Assembly: GCA_043228905.1 (NCBI GenBank)
Contig: JBHGNT010000071.1
Coordinates: 1-64,000, forward strand
DNA: 64,000 bases
Reading direction: 5' to 3'
DNA from: Azolla caroliniana
Taxonomy: Eukaryota > Polypodiophyta
Positions 53,237 through 63,272 of the stretch are shown piece by piece; position 1 is the first letter of the stretch, and each line of letters opens with the position of its first letter. Made by a program: the position numbers and the translations under genes. The notes below the pieces were generated by a model. The model saw only the letters and a list, made by a program, of their open reading frames with translations, did not search any database and was not told where the DNA came from.

Positions 53237-53826
53237 ACTTAGTCAAGTTAACTTGAACTTAACGATGCTTTGTTTCATAATCTTATTGATGGTTAGAACA
53301 ATGAAACAAACTGTGGTTAGGTAGAAAATAAACGATGGTGAACTAACTTGATAATATAACCATGGTTTGCTTGTTTTCTATGCATACATTGACAACAATG
53401 AAACAAATAATGGTCTACATAAGAACAAGCCACTATCAATCTTAACCATGGTTAGGATGATAAAGCAAACCATGGTTAGGGTAGAAAATAAACCATAACC
53501 AACCTAACTTGTTAGCACAACCATGATTTGTTTATTTTCTATGCAAATCTTGACCTTGGTTATAATAAAACATAAAACAATATTGTCATGGTTACAATAG
53601 AACATAAACCACAGTCAACCTATCTTGCTAGTTTAACCATGGTAAGCTTTATGAGAAAATCTTGACCATGGGTAGAAAACCGTCCACTACCATGGTTAGC
53701 TAGGAAAAAACAAGCATGGCCAAACCTAAGTTCATAGCTCAACCATAGTTACGATTATAAACAAGTTAACAACCATGGTTAATCTAAACTTGCTTGCATA
53801 ACTATGGTTAAAATGATGACCAAACC

Positions 53827-53916
53827 ATGGTCAGCATTGTGATTAAGTAGAAAATTATGGTTAGCATTGTGATTAAGTAGAAAAGTATGGTTAGCATTGT
53901 GATTAAGTAGAAAACT
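53827..53916 (+). repeat. Three-copy 30-bp tandem repeat
   Basis: ATGGT(C/T)AGCATTGTGATTAA with the following GTAGAAAA(T/G/C)T occurs three times at exact 30-base spacing. It lies at the right edge of the AACCATGGTT field and is much less diverged than it. Confidence 0.95.
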
Positions 53917-54239
53917 AATTGTGGTTAACCTGAATTGCTAACTTAACCTTGGTTTGTTGATTAAGCAAATCTTAACCATGGTTAAGTTAAGAAGTTAGGG
54001 TTTGGATCATACAGCAAACACATACATGATACAAGCAAACATGTTCACATACATACATGCATGCATACATACATACATCAATACATCCATAGAGAGAAAC
54101 AGAACAGCTGATGATGGCATTGTTTCTTGTACCCTTTGAACCTTAAAACAGCACAGAGAAGCAGAGAGAATTAACCCTAATTTCACACAGGGTTCTGCAC
54201 AAAGCAAATGTTCTTCACTGACACTTCATGGAATAGCAG

Positions 54240-55042
54240 GTGGGTGTTATAATTGTTGCTGTGGACATAGAAAAAGAAACGCAGGCAGAGAGAGAGAGGG
54301 AGAAAGAGAGGGAGAGAGGGGAGAGAGGGAGGGAGATACAAAGAGATGGACAATAAAGAAGAAGGAACAAGGTGAGTCTTTCTGCTCTTGTCCCCTTTTT
54401 CTCTAGATCTGATCCCTTTAGGGTTTCCATCGCGTTTTTCATTTTAGTGGTTTTTGTTATTCAGAGATGAAAATGAAACATAAAATTTCTCAAGTTTTTG
54501 AGAGCCTCTGTTTTCATGGCACCGATTAAACCCATTTCTCTGTAATTGGGTCTTTTGTTTCAGGCATTTTTATACCCTTGAAAAAGTGATCCAACAGAGA
54601 TGAAGAAAGAAGGAGATGAAGAATCAGAAGAAGAAACATTAGTCTGTTGGATTGTAACTGGGAAGAAGATCATTGAGCCTGAGAAGCCACAGCAAAGAAG
54701 CTTACTTGAAGACAAAGAAGAATTAGAGAAAAGGAATAAGCAGAAGAAATAGAAGATTAGAAATGATTGTAAAAGAGAAGAACTAATAGTGTAATGGAGT
54801 ATATTATGGAATAAGCTCTTCAAACCCTAGAGATTGCTGAGAAGAAGCTAAGAAGAACAGCAGTAATAGTATTATAACAAAGTATAATAGAGAGTAATTT
54901 CCTTGAGCAAGAGAGATCATAAAGAAAAGCCTTGGTTGTAGTAGAAGAAGAAAAGTGTATAATCATGGAGGCTAAAAAGGAAGAAACAAAGCTTGTTTGA
55001 AGAAAGCAGAGAAGAAGGCTTTGAAGAAGAAAGAGTCTTGTA
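54240..55042 (+). promoter_or_regulatory. 5' leader of the J-protein gene with a leader intron and upstream ORFs
   Basis: GA-rich sequence from about 54280 ends in a likely donor (AACAAG/GTGAGTC at about 54371), and TTTCAG at about 54558-54563 is a matching acceptor, so a leader intron is likely. Upstream ATGs in the spliced leader open a 50-codon frame (54600-54752, starting MKKEGDEESEEETLV) and an 11-codon frame (54965-54997, MEAKKEETKLV). Short upstream frames of this kind often lower main-frame translation. The leader also holds decayed copies of the coding start. Confidence 0.55.
54791..54940 (+). repeat. Decayed copies of the J-protein coding start in its own leader
   Basis: The real start region (GTAATGGAGTGTAATAGAGA, then AGCTCTTCGAGCAAAAGAGA) matches 54791-54855 (GTAATGGAGTATATTATGGA, then AGCTCTTCAAACCCTAGAGA, then TTGCTGAGAAGAAGC). 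A weaker copy lies at about 54873-54935 (AAGTATAATAGAGAGTAATT, then CTTGAGCAAGAGAGATC). Neither copy keeps an open frame. Confidence 0.65.
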
Positions 55043-58000
55043 ATGGAGTGTAATAGAGAAGAAGCTCTTCGAGCAAAAGAGATAGCAGAGAAGAAATTAT
55101 CCTTACAAGATTACAGTGGAGCTCTCAAATTGCTTCAAAAAGCCATACAAATCTATCCCGGTCTTGAAAACACAGCCCAAATGTCAGCTGTTTTGGATGT
55201 CCATATTGCAGCTCAAACCAAGATCAACGGGTGTGAAACTGATTGGTATGGAATCTTACAGGTTGGGGATACTCGTGCTGAAGAGATAATGATAAAGAAA
55301 CAGTATAAGAAACTCGCCTTGCTTCTTCACCCTGACAAAAATAAACTTCCTGGGGCAGAAGCTGCCTTTAAGCTCATTGGGGAAGCTCTACAAATACTCT
55401 CAGATAAGCAACAGCGAGCTATACATGATTCTAGAAGAAAGCAAATGGTAAGTAAAAGCACCGTGAATAGAAGCCAAAATAGAGGTCAAACTACTAATAA
55501 GGCAAAAAACCCCTCCGCGGCTTCAGTTTCAGCTTCTCTCACATTCATGACTATTTGTCCTGCTTGCCACACTCGATATCAATATTACCGAGTTTACGAG
55601 AATCAAAACCTTCTATGTCATCAATGCCGAACCCCTTTTGTGGCTAGAGAGTTTTACTCTGGGCCAAACATCAACAATGCATTTCCATGGCAACAACAAT
55701 TCACGCAACAGCAGCAACAACAAAGGTTTAATGGATCCACTCCAAGTGTATCAAGTACGACTGTTGACTATGTCACTCAGATGATGAAAGAACGGCAATA
55801 TATGGATGCAAACCTAAGTGTTAAAAGGAAGCGGGAGGATGAAGAGAGAGAGATGAGGAGAATCGAGAAAGAACGACAAAAAAAAGCTAAGGCAGATCAA
55901 AAGGCCCAAGAAGCTATAGAAAGGATGATGAGGAAGAAAAGAGAGCAAGAAGAGAAGGCTGCAGCGGCTAAAGATAAGAAAAAAAGGAAAAGAAAACGTG
56001 TATCGGGGAGCAGTAGTGAAGAAGATGATGTAACTGAAGAGTCTTTAGATGGTCTATCTGATGAAGAAGTAATCAATCACGTGGTTGATTCAGGAGCTGC
56101 ACCGAGAAGATCAGCTAGGCCTCGAAGAAATGTTACATACAAAATTGATGTTAGTGATGATGATGAAGATCCTTCTGCCAATGCTAAAGAAGAGATTAAA
56201 CAAAATGAAGGAGAGAAGAAGAATGAAGATGATGCTCAAACTGGGGATTCAGTTGATATGCAAGAGAAACAGAAGCTTGCTGATTTTTTCAAGGTCCGCA
56301 TAAGATTGAGTCTCAACCTACAAAATGCAAATAATGCTAATGCTACTGCTAACGTTAGCGCAAATGTGAATGGGAGAGCAACAAGCTCAAGTGTGGATAC
56401 CAAAGTATCTGAATCTGCTGATGGTGTTAAGGAGAGCGGAAAAGTTTCCTCAGAGGATTATTCAGCACTTTTAGGGAAGGATAAGGATTCTGTAACGGTC
56501 AAGAATGCATGGAATGAAAAGTCAAAATCTCTGTTAGAGGATCACTCTGCTTTCCAAGAAAAGGATAATGATATGCTAAGGGGGAAGAATGTTTTGAAGG
56601 AGAAGTCTAAATCTCCTTCTGACAATTACAGAGTTTTTGAAGAAAAAGATAAGGATTTGATAAGGGCAGAAAATATACTAAAGGTGAAGTCTAAATCTCT
56701 TTCAGAAGAACACTCTGCTTTTGAAGAAAAGGATTTGGGAAATTTGAAGTTGAAGTCTAAATCTCCTTCAAAGGACTGTTCTCCTTTGGAAGAAAATGAT
56801 TCGGGAAGGGAGAAGCTGAAGTCTAAATTTCCTTCAACGGATTACTCTGCTTTTGAAGAAAAGGATAAGGATTTAGGAACGGAAAAGAGTGGTATGAGGT
56901 TGAAGCCTTTTGAAGGAAAAGAAAGAACTTCTATGAACTTGAAGTCAAAATCCCCTTCAAAAGATTATTTTTCTTTTGAAGAAAAGGATTCTGGATGTGG
57001 GAAGAATCCTGTCAAACTGAGGTCTAAATCTTCTTCAAAGGGGTACTCTGCATTTGAAACAGAAGATTCAGGAGGGGGGAGTTTGAAGTCTAAATCTCCT
57101 TCAAATGATCACTCTCCTATTGAAGAAAGAGATTACAGAATGGAGAAGAATACGAAGAAGTTAAAATCTAAATCTCCCTTAAAGGATTGTTCTTCTTTTG
57201 AAGAAACTGATTCAGGAATGAGGAAGAGTACTGTTACATTAAAGTCTAAATCTTCCCCTGAAGAAAAAGATTATGGAAAGGGGAAGAATGTTGTGAAGGA
57301 ACAGACTAATTGTCTTTCAAAGGATCATTCTCCTTATGAAGAAGAGGAATATGGAAAAGGGAAGAATTCAACGAAGGATAACTCAAAATCTCATTCAGAA
57401 GATTACTTTGCCCTTGAAAAGGATCCAGAAAGGTGGAAGAAAAATCAGTCAAAGCCGAAATTCCAGGAAAAATCAAACAAAGTTGAAATTTTGGATGTGG
57501 AAAGTGATGAACCAGAAGAAAAAGAGTCAGAACAAGAAACAGACCAAGAGTCTGAAACAGAATATGAAATTGAGGAGTCCAAGAAGAAGACATTCCACGA
57601 TTTCAAGAAGGAAAGAGAGGAAAAGGATGTAATGTCTGGCCAAATATGGGCAGCCTACGATGACATTGAAAGCCTACCAAGATACTATTTTAAAGTGAAA
57701 GAAATACACTCTCGGGATCCTTTTAAGGCCAACATCACATGGCTTGATCTAAGAAATATGAGTGTAGAACAAAGGGCACTGAAGGAGCGTGGTTATCATC
57801 CAGTGTGTGGAGCTAATTTTCGAGGCTCCTCTTCTCAAATTGTCAACTCAGTTGATATCTTTTCGCATGTTATTAACTGGGAGAAGGGTCCTAAAGGGAC
57901 GATTAAGATCTACCCAACAAAAGGAGAGGTTTGGGCAATATATAGGGGCCGCAAATCGGGTATTCTTTCAAAGAGAAAGTCATCATCTTTTATGTATGAT

Positions 58001-58234
58001 ATAGTAGAAATAGTGGGCAGTTATGATGAGCAAACAGGGGTGACAATTGCTTATCTAGTGAAATTGTTTCATTATAAATCTGTGTTCAAGTCCTCCAAAG
58101 TCATATCTAGTATACCGGCAGAGGAGTTTTACAGTTTTTCTTACCAAGTTCCGGCACATAGGCTGAAAGGAAACGAAGCCCCAGGTATCGAGGAGGGGTT
58201 TTGGGAGCTCGATCCGGCTTCACTTCCGAGATAA
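55043..58234 (+). CDS. J-domain (DnaJ) protein with DUF3444 domain, 1063 aa, single exon
   Basis: The frame is uninterrupted from ATG to TAA. Residues 1-60 form a helical segment (MECNREEALRAKEIAEKKL). The J domain (about 66-130, DWYGILQV ... LLHPDKNKLPGAEAAFK) has its HPD at 96-98. A zinc-ribbon-like pair CPAC and CHQC lies near 171-195, and a Q-rich stretch follows. Next come a basic coiled-coil region at about 260-320 with KKKRKRKRV, a likely nuclear signal, and an acidic segment. About twelve tandem units of consensus KSKSPSxDxSxFEEKD fill about 490-790. The C-terminal DUF3444 domain (about 850-1060: GQIWAAYDDIESLPRYYFKV, KGTIKIYPTKGEVWAIYRG) ends PGIEEGFWELDPASLP. This order is typical of large plant J-proteins, whose role is poorly known; they are assumed to be Hsp70 co-chaperones. 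Nuclear location is inferred. The middle repeat array is the unusual part. Confidence 0.95.
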   Translation: MECNREEALRAKEIAEKKLSLQDYSGALKLLQKAIQIYPGLENTAQMSAVLDVHIAAQTKINGCETDWYGILQVGDTRAEEIMIKKQYKKLALLLHPDKNKLPGAEAAFKLIGEALQILSDKQQRAIHDSRRKQMVSKSTVNRSQNRGQTTNKAKNPSAASVSASLTFMTICPACHTRYQYYRVYENQNLLCHQCRTPFVAREFYSGPNINNAFPWQQQFTQQQQQQRFNGSTPSVSSTTVDYVTQMMKERQYMDANLSVKRKREDEEREMRRIEKERQKKAKADQKAQEAIERMMRKKREQEEKAAAAKDKKKRKRKRVSGSSSEEDDVTEESLDGLSDEEVINHVVDSGAAPRRSARPRRNVTYKIDVSDDDEDPSANAKEEIKQNEGEKKNEDDAQTGDSVDMQEKQKLADFFKVRIRLSLNLQNANNANATANVSANVNGRATSSSVDTKVSESADGVKESGKVSSEDYSALLGKDKDSVTVKNAWNEKSKSLLEDHSAFQEKDNDMLRGKNVLKEKSKSPSDNYRVFEEKDKDLIRAENILKVKSKSLSEEHSAFEEKDLGNLKLKSKSPSKDCSPLEENDSGREKLKSKFPSTDYSAFEEKDKDLGTEKSGMRLKPFEGKERTSMNLKSKSPSKDYFSFEEKDSGCGKNPVKLRSKSSSKGYSAFETEDSGGGSLKSKSPSNDHSPIEERDYRMEKNTKKLKSKSPLKDCSSFEETDSGMRKSTVTLKSKSSPEEKDYGKGKNVVKEQTNCLSKDHSPYEEEEYGKGKNSTKDNSKSHSEDYFALEKDPERWKKNQSKPKFQEKSNKVEILDVESDEPEEKESEQETDQESETEYEIEESKKKTFHDFKKEREEKDVMSGQIWAAYDDIESLPRYYFKVKEIHSRDPFKANITWLDLRNMSVEQRALKERGYHPVCGANFRGSSSQIVNSVDIFSHVINWEKGPKGTIKIYPTKGEVWAIYRGRKSGILSKRKSSSFMYDIVEIVGSYDEQTGVTIAYLVKLFHYKSVFKSSKVISSIPAEEFYSFSYQVPAHRLKGNEAPGIEEGFWELDPASLPR

Positions 58235-61065
58235 AGAGTTCTTTTATTTTCCTCACAATTCAGATGTAAAATCAAAGAGATGTAATCCATCCACATAATG
58301 GGTTGGTTAGAATCTTCAATGTATATTAGTGTTTTGGGCTAAAACAAAACAGTTTTTTTATGTAAATATGCACTTCGGGAAGGTGAGATTGAGGCTGACA
58401 TTCATTGATTAACTGTTGCCTGCAATAGAGGTCAATCTTGAGTGCATATGGAAAAACAAAAAAACACATTGATATGGGAGCCCATGATATTATTGATTCT
58501 GCTTTCAATATGAGGTGTGCAAAAATATCCATGTTGAGGTTACAAACTCTTTGAAAGAAGGATCTTTCTTGTGGTGTAAAAATCGAGTTTTTATGGTCTT
58601 TCTTGTGGTGTAAAAATCAGTATGCTGGATTGGGCTGCATGTCTTTTAAGGAATGTGGAAATCAACTTTAGAGGTAGAAAAGATGATTGTTTCTAATGCA
58701 GTAAAGTATTGCAAAATGCTTTATTATGTAAAATATCTAATGGAATGTTAGAAACACCCGACCACACTTTTTTAACTTAAAACCTTTTAATGTTATATAT
58801 ATATCACATAGTTGAGGCTATCTTCGGTGTACAAAGATAATGAGGTCACATCATTTTATGTTTGGTATATATATTTTCATAGTAACCATTTTGTTTATTG
58901 GAAATGTTATAACATTGTAATTTTATAAAATTTGAGATCAGCTCAATTGGCATTGTCTGTAGTACAAACTCCTCATATATGCCATTATTAATGAGTGATT
59001 CTCTTCCAGTATAAACATTTGTAATTGAAAATAAAAGAATAATAGGTATGTCAATGTTAACCGAAATGCTTGCAATCAAGTCAACTACATATTATGTCAA
59101 ATTAAACCTAGTTAATTACATGATTAGTTAATTAATTTGAGGATGTGTAATCATACTAGAGAGCAACACTTCTATGTTCTAGCTTTGGTTCATTCCAATT
59201 TTCCTTTCCACACCTTTCTAAAGATGGGCTTGTGTTACTAAATCTCATGCACTTCAACAACATGAACTGCAACAAAAACATGTGGTCCAACCAAGGAAAG
59301 AGTAAACACAATTCTTAGTTCCCATTCTAGTTAGGAAGCATCTTGAGGTCTTGAGTTTGTACATACGCTGGAAAGAATGTGTACATTACACATTAGGGCA
59401 TGGTTCCACATCAAGAAAAACATCTAGTGGTTTTAAAATTAAGTTGGACTTTCATTGAAGATTTCAGTACCTACTATTGTAGTTGTCGTCATACTTGGCA
59501 TCCAAAACTATTGTGCTCATGGAGTTTGGGAACTCAACTTAAGGAACCTTATTTCAGAAATTGTGTTATTACTCAATATACATCTTAAGCATTTGTTTCC
59601 ACAACAAGAGGTATACTTGTTAGTTGTACAACTTACTGAATACAAATGGTTTAGTTTTGAACAATGAACTCGGGGATAATAAATGGAGGTCTATGATTCA
59701 TGTATGCAATGTATGTCTGATGTTAAATATTGCAAATACCTTATATTAAGTGCTAACGTAAACCACTTTCTCAACCAATAGAAGTTCGAACTAATTTGTA
59801 TTCAGTGAACTAATCTCTAATATACACATTAATGCAAACCACAAACATTCTAAATACAAGCATGATAAAGACCTTAACATACCAAAGGTGCAATATTCTA
59901 ATATCTACCAAAACCACAATGTTCAGATCCTACCTTAACCAAAACTAAAAAAACTCGTGTCCATGAAAAATACAAACTGCATTTCAAACAATGCCATATT
60001 TGACCCCATTAGCATGCATGTCTAAATTTATGCATAAAGCTAGTATGTTTAATCAGACAATATAAAATATTTGAAGTAGTCGCCATAGAGAATATTTAAC
60101 TACATACCATTCTGGAACAACCCTTCATAATTGCTTCATGGTCAAAAATCTTGCCAGTTGATGATATCAATGATTAAAAAATACAAATTATTGGAACTTA
60201 AACAAAAAGTAAATTTATAAACTATATTATGGATTCTAGATGCTTCCACGGTCATCATAAAGGGAAAATAATCAAATAATTATATAAATTTTACAGGTCA
60301 ACCGATGACAGAGAAGTCCGACTATATGTACAAAAAAGAGGAGAGGTTATTGGTCTAGACGATTGTCTTAGCCAACTTGTTCCATGACAAGCAGCAGAGT
60401 TCAGACATCTATTTCTCTTCCTCGCCCATGACAAATCCATCACAACCAAGATGTACTACTTAAATGGAATAATCAACTTCTTTTTGAAACCACAAAGAAC
60501 CAAAAATTGATGTATGATTGATCATTTATACTACAAAACATTCAAGGATGGAAGCCAGTAACAATACAACTTCATATGGAATCTTCAGGAATAAAAAACT
60601 TGATACATGTTATCCTTTATACTTCAACACATTCAAGGTTGGAAAAACATGAAAACCATACAAATTCATGGGAAGCATTTTGTTGCAATGGCATTTTCCA
60701 AATGTTTAAAATGAAGAAAACTCACAGAAATAGGCTCAAAAGGATTTTAGTTTTACAGGTTTTCCAAATAAGGATTTAGCTTTCTTAGTTTGAGAGGCTG
60801 TATTCTGAAATATATCAATCTGCAACAATTCCGAAGTCACAAAAGCCTCATTAGAAAACCAGCCTCTCATAACTTTTTTTTGTACATCATACGAGGCCAC
60901 ATCTAAGCTTTAACCTCCACCTTTTGGAAATATATATGAGTTGATCTTTTGGAAATATATATGAGTTGATCTTTTGGAAACATATATGAGTTTATCTGTG
61001 TAGTTATGTTGGTGTACTCGTAAACCCCAGCAATAAATCACTACCAACGTTGTTGTGTTGGCACT
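58235..61065. other. Intergenic region
   Basis: The first few hundred bases are the probable 3' untranslated region of the J-protein gene. A 29-base duplication (TCTTGTGGTGTAAAAATC) lies at 58568-58620. The rest is AT-rich, with a three-copy 25-bp repeat at 60921-60995. No exon was recognised; the open frames at 59400-59667 and 60576-60779 look like chance. Confidence 0.5.
60921..60995 (+). repeat. Three-copy 25-bp tandem repeat
   Basis: CTTTTGGAAATATATATGAG followed by TTGAT repeats three times at 25-base spacing with one or two changes in the last copy. It lies about 70 bases beyond the 3' end of the U2AF65-like copy. Confidence 0.9.
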
Positions 61066-63272
61066 TCAGCCATCTAGTTCTTTTCTTGCAAACTTGTATT
61101 CAGGATAGTAACTAGCAATGACTATATTGCCAGCAAACTTCCTCTGATGTAGAGAATTCTTAGCTTTGCTTGACCCATAAGTATTTGAATACTCAACAAA
61201 AGCCTGGCATATTAATGCAATATCAAATAACCAGAACACAAATAAGTGTTTTAATCAAAAAAATTGAGTGCAATGCCATAAAAAATACAGCCTACTTTCT
61301 TGGATATTCACCCTAATAGGCATGTGTTTCCTAAATATACCATCTCTAGTGTAAGAGGGGTATTCTAATAACTTTTGAAAATTTAGAATATTGTCATAAA
61401 CATATAACAAGGTATGTGTTTCCCCTTAACATTATTCTACGACAAAAGTACCTTCCCAAGTCCAGGAACATGCCCTCCAGTTGACAGTGGACGAGGAATA
61501 TTAAGATTGGTGACAGTTCCTTCAGAACAGATAAGATGAATTATCAGTAAACCAAAGACCAAATAATAGGAACATGAATATTCTTGTACCTAGTACTTAC
61601 CAAATTTACCGCATTCTTCTTTTATAACCTCACAAATGTCTTCATATTCTTGGTGAGGCAGTGGTAGTAAATCTTGAACACATTCTCTAACAACATAGCT
61701 TTAGGTAAAGGAACTCTTACAAAGACAAGCTTATCTATAATCTTGACATGAGATCTATATGTAGATAACAGCTTTAAAATACAGAGAAAACACACCTGAT
61801 TCAAACAGAAAACCTTCGTTGGAACTTCTGGAGCTCCATTTATCACGCCCCTCAAACCTTGGAAACCAACAAAAGAAGCTGCACCTCCAGTTTGTAAAAC
61901 CCGTTTCTGCAAGTCTTTGAGAAATTATCAGAATAATGGGCCTAAAAAATAACAGAAATAACCTTTCCTGCTTTTAGTTGCTGCTTTCCCTTTATAAAAA
62001 AATGAGAAAAAATAACCTGCATCGCTATTTGCTGCCAATCGTGGAAGAGGATGTCTGATTGATCTGTTTTTAGTTGAGCACTGGATGATTCAAATCTACA
62101 TCAACGAAAACATGAGATTCCACGATCAATGCTAGAATGGACCAAACTCATACCTTGCATTGGTACGCCTAACTGTTAGAGATTTATCTCCCATTTTCAG
62201 GCCATTTTAGGCAGTACAAGCAACATCTGTGACTGCTTTGTCCTGATGGAGCCCAAAAATGTCGGTATTTCCACACCTTTACTTTGCAAGTGAGAAGTAT
62301 CTACTTAATAGTTATGGTCACCTGATAAACACAATAACCTTTTGAGTTCCCAGTCTCCCAATCTTTAACAAGGTCAAAACCACAAAGGCCTACATGAAAA
62401 AGAAAACTTTGATATTCTTTCAGAAAATAAATTCTACCAACATTTTAAGATAAAATTGAGAAAGGTGATCAAATAAGTGAAATATACCCAAATGATTCCA
62501 GTAATCCTCTTATCTGGGCTTCAGTTAGATAATAAGGAAGTCCACCAACAAAGACTTTATCGGGTCCATCTGCACTACTAGATGTACTGCATGCACCAAA
62601 TAATTAAGCAAAAACCATGCAAGAATACAATGAATTATAATGTTCAGTCTCCTCAAAAGTTACCCAGCTGACAGCCCAACAGCAGCAAGATTATAGTCAC
62701 TTGGACCCGATGTAGCAGCAATTATAGTCACTTGGACCCGATGTGGCAGCAATTATAGTCACTTGGCCTTTGGACTCTTACCGTCTGACACTGAACCAGA
62801 AAAACAAAAATAATTCAAACAAAATAATTGAATTGGCATTCACCATTTCATTCCACTTCACGTCAATTACCTCAAATACTATGCCATCCAATGACATGGT
62901 ATTACTTGCTTCCTCTACAGTACGCATCTCCACAAATGCAAATTTCTTCTCATGGTTAATATAAACATTAACAACTGCATCACCTGGAACAATGTATTGG
63001 CAAACAAAATCAGCTATATTACAAGCACAGAAAAGTGATATTTTGCCTGTACATGGCTAGAGTAATACCTGGCCCAGCAGAATTTCGACCAATTGCAGCC
63101 ATCACTTAGCTGAAAAATGTTGCTATAGTCTACAGATGAAACAGGTAGTACACATCCCTTAAGCCTTCATGCCCCAAATAGAAATTAAGTCAAGATTAAA
63201 CACAGAGTCAAAAAAACTACCTGTTCATTGGCAAACGCAGACAAGCCTCCTACATAAACCCGTTGAGCATGC
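61066..63272 (-). pseudogene. U2AF65-like splicing factor pseudogene (RRM1, RRM2, UHM), introns retained
   Basis: Twelve exon-like blocks on the minus strand match the large subunit of U2 auxiliary factor in order: HAQRVYVGGLSAFANEQ (63231-63272), TIATFFS then VMAAIGRNSAGP (63069-63129), AVVNVYINHEKKFAFVEMRT (62871-62983), VRVQRPSDYN (62664-62790), DKVFVGGLPYYLTEAQIRGL (62488-62586), GFDLVKDWETGNSKGY (62322-62389), NGLKMGDKSLTVRRTNA (62154-62242), then UHM pieces from 61796-62095 down to YYPEYKFARKELDG and a stop at 61066-61068. Breaks: TAA at 63106-63108 in RRM1; 31-bp repeats in the linker; a two-base loss in the RRM2 exon at 62322-62389 that throws it out of frame; TAA at 62207-62209. Introns sit between the blocks, so this is a DNA-level duplicate and not a retrocopy. 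The RS domain exons were not found, so the 5' end is missing or lies beyond the window. Confidence 0.88.
62691..62752 (-). repeat. Two-copy 31-bp tandem repeat in the U2AF65-like linker
   Basis: On the minus strand AGTGACTATAATTGCTGC(C/T)A with the following CATCGGGTCCA is present twice, then a third AGTGACTATAAT resumes the family sequence (AAVGLSAG). The 31-base unit is not a multiple of three, so it disrupts the frame. Confidence 0.9.

Larger units (their letters stand above)
51890..54000. repeat. Degenerate repeat field built on the palindrome AACCATGGTT
   Basis: Near-copies of AACCATGGTT(A) (itself palindromic) recur many times, for example near 51907, 53360, 53444, 53470, 53637, 53693, 53775 and 53977, spaced irregularly and embedded in AAACAAAC and GTAGAAAATAAAC contexts. 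A LINE fragment interrupts the field. No open frame follows the periodicity. This looks like an old, decayed minisatellite. Confidence 0.75.

Noticed and set aside
56085-58004. Alternate-frame open stretches inside the J-protein gene
   Set aside because: Shadows of the 1063-codon frame, which has clear J and DUF3444 domains.
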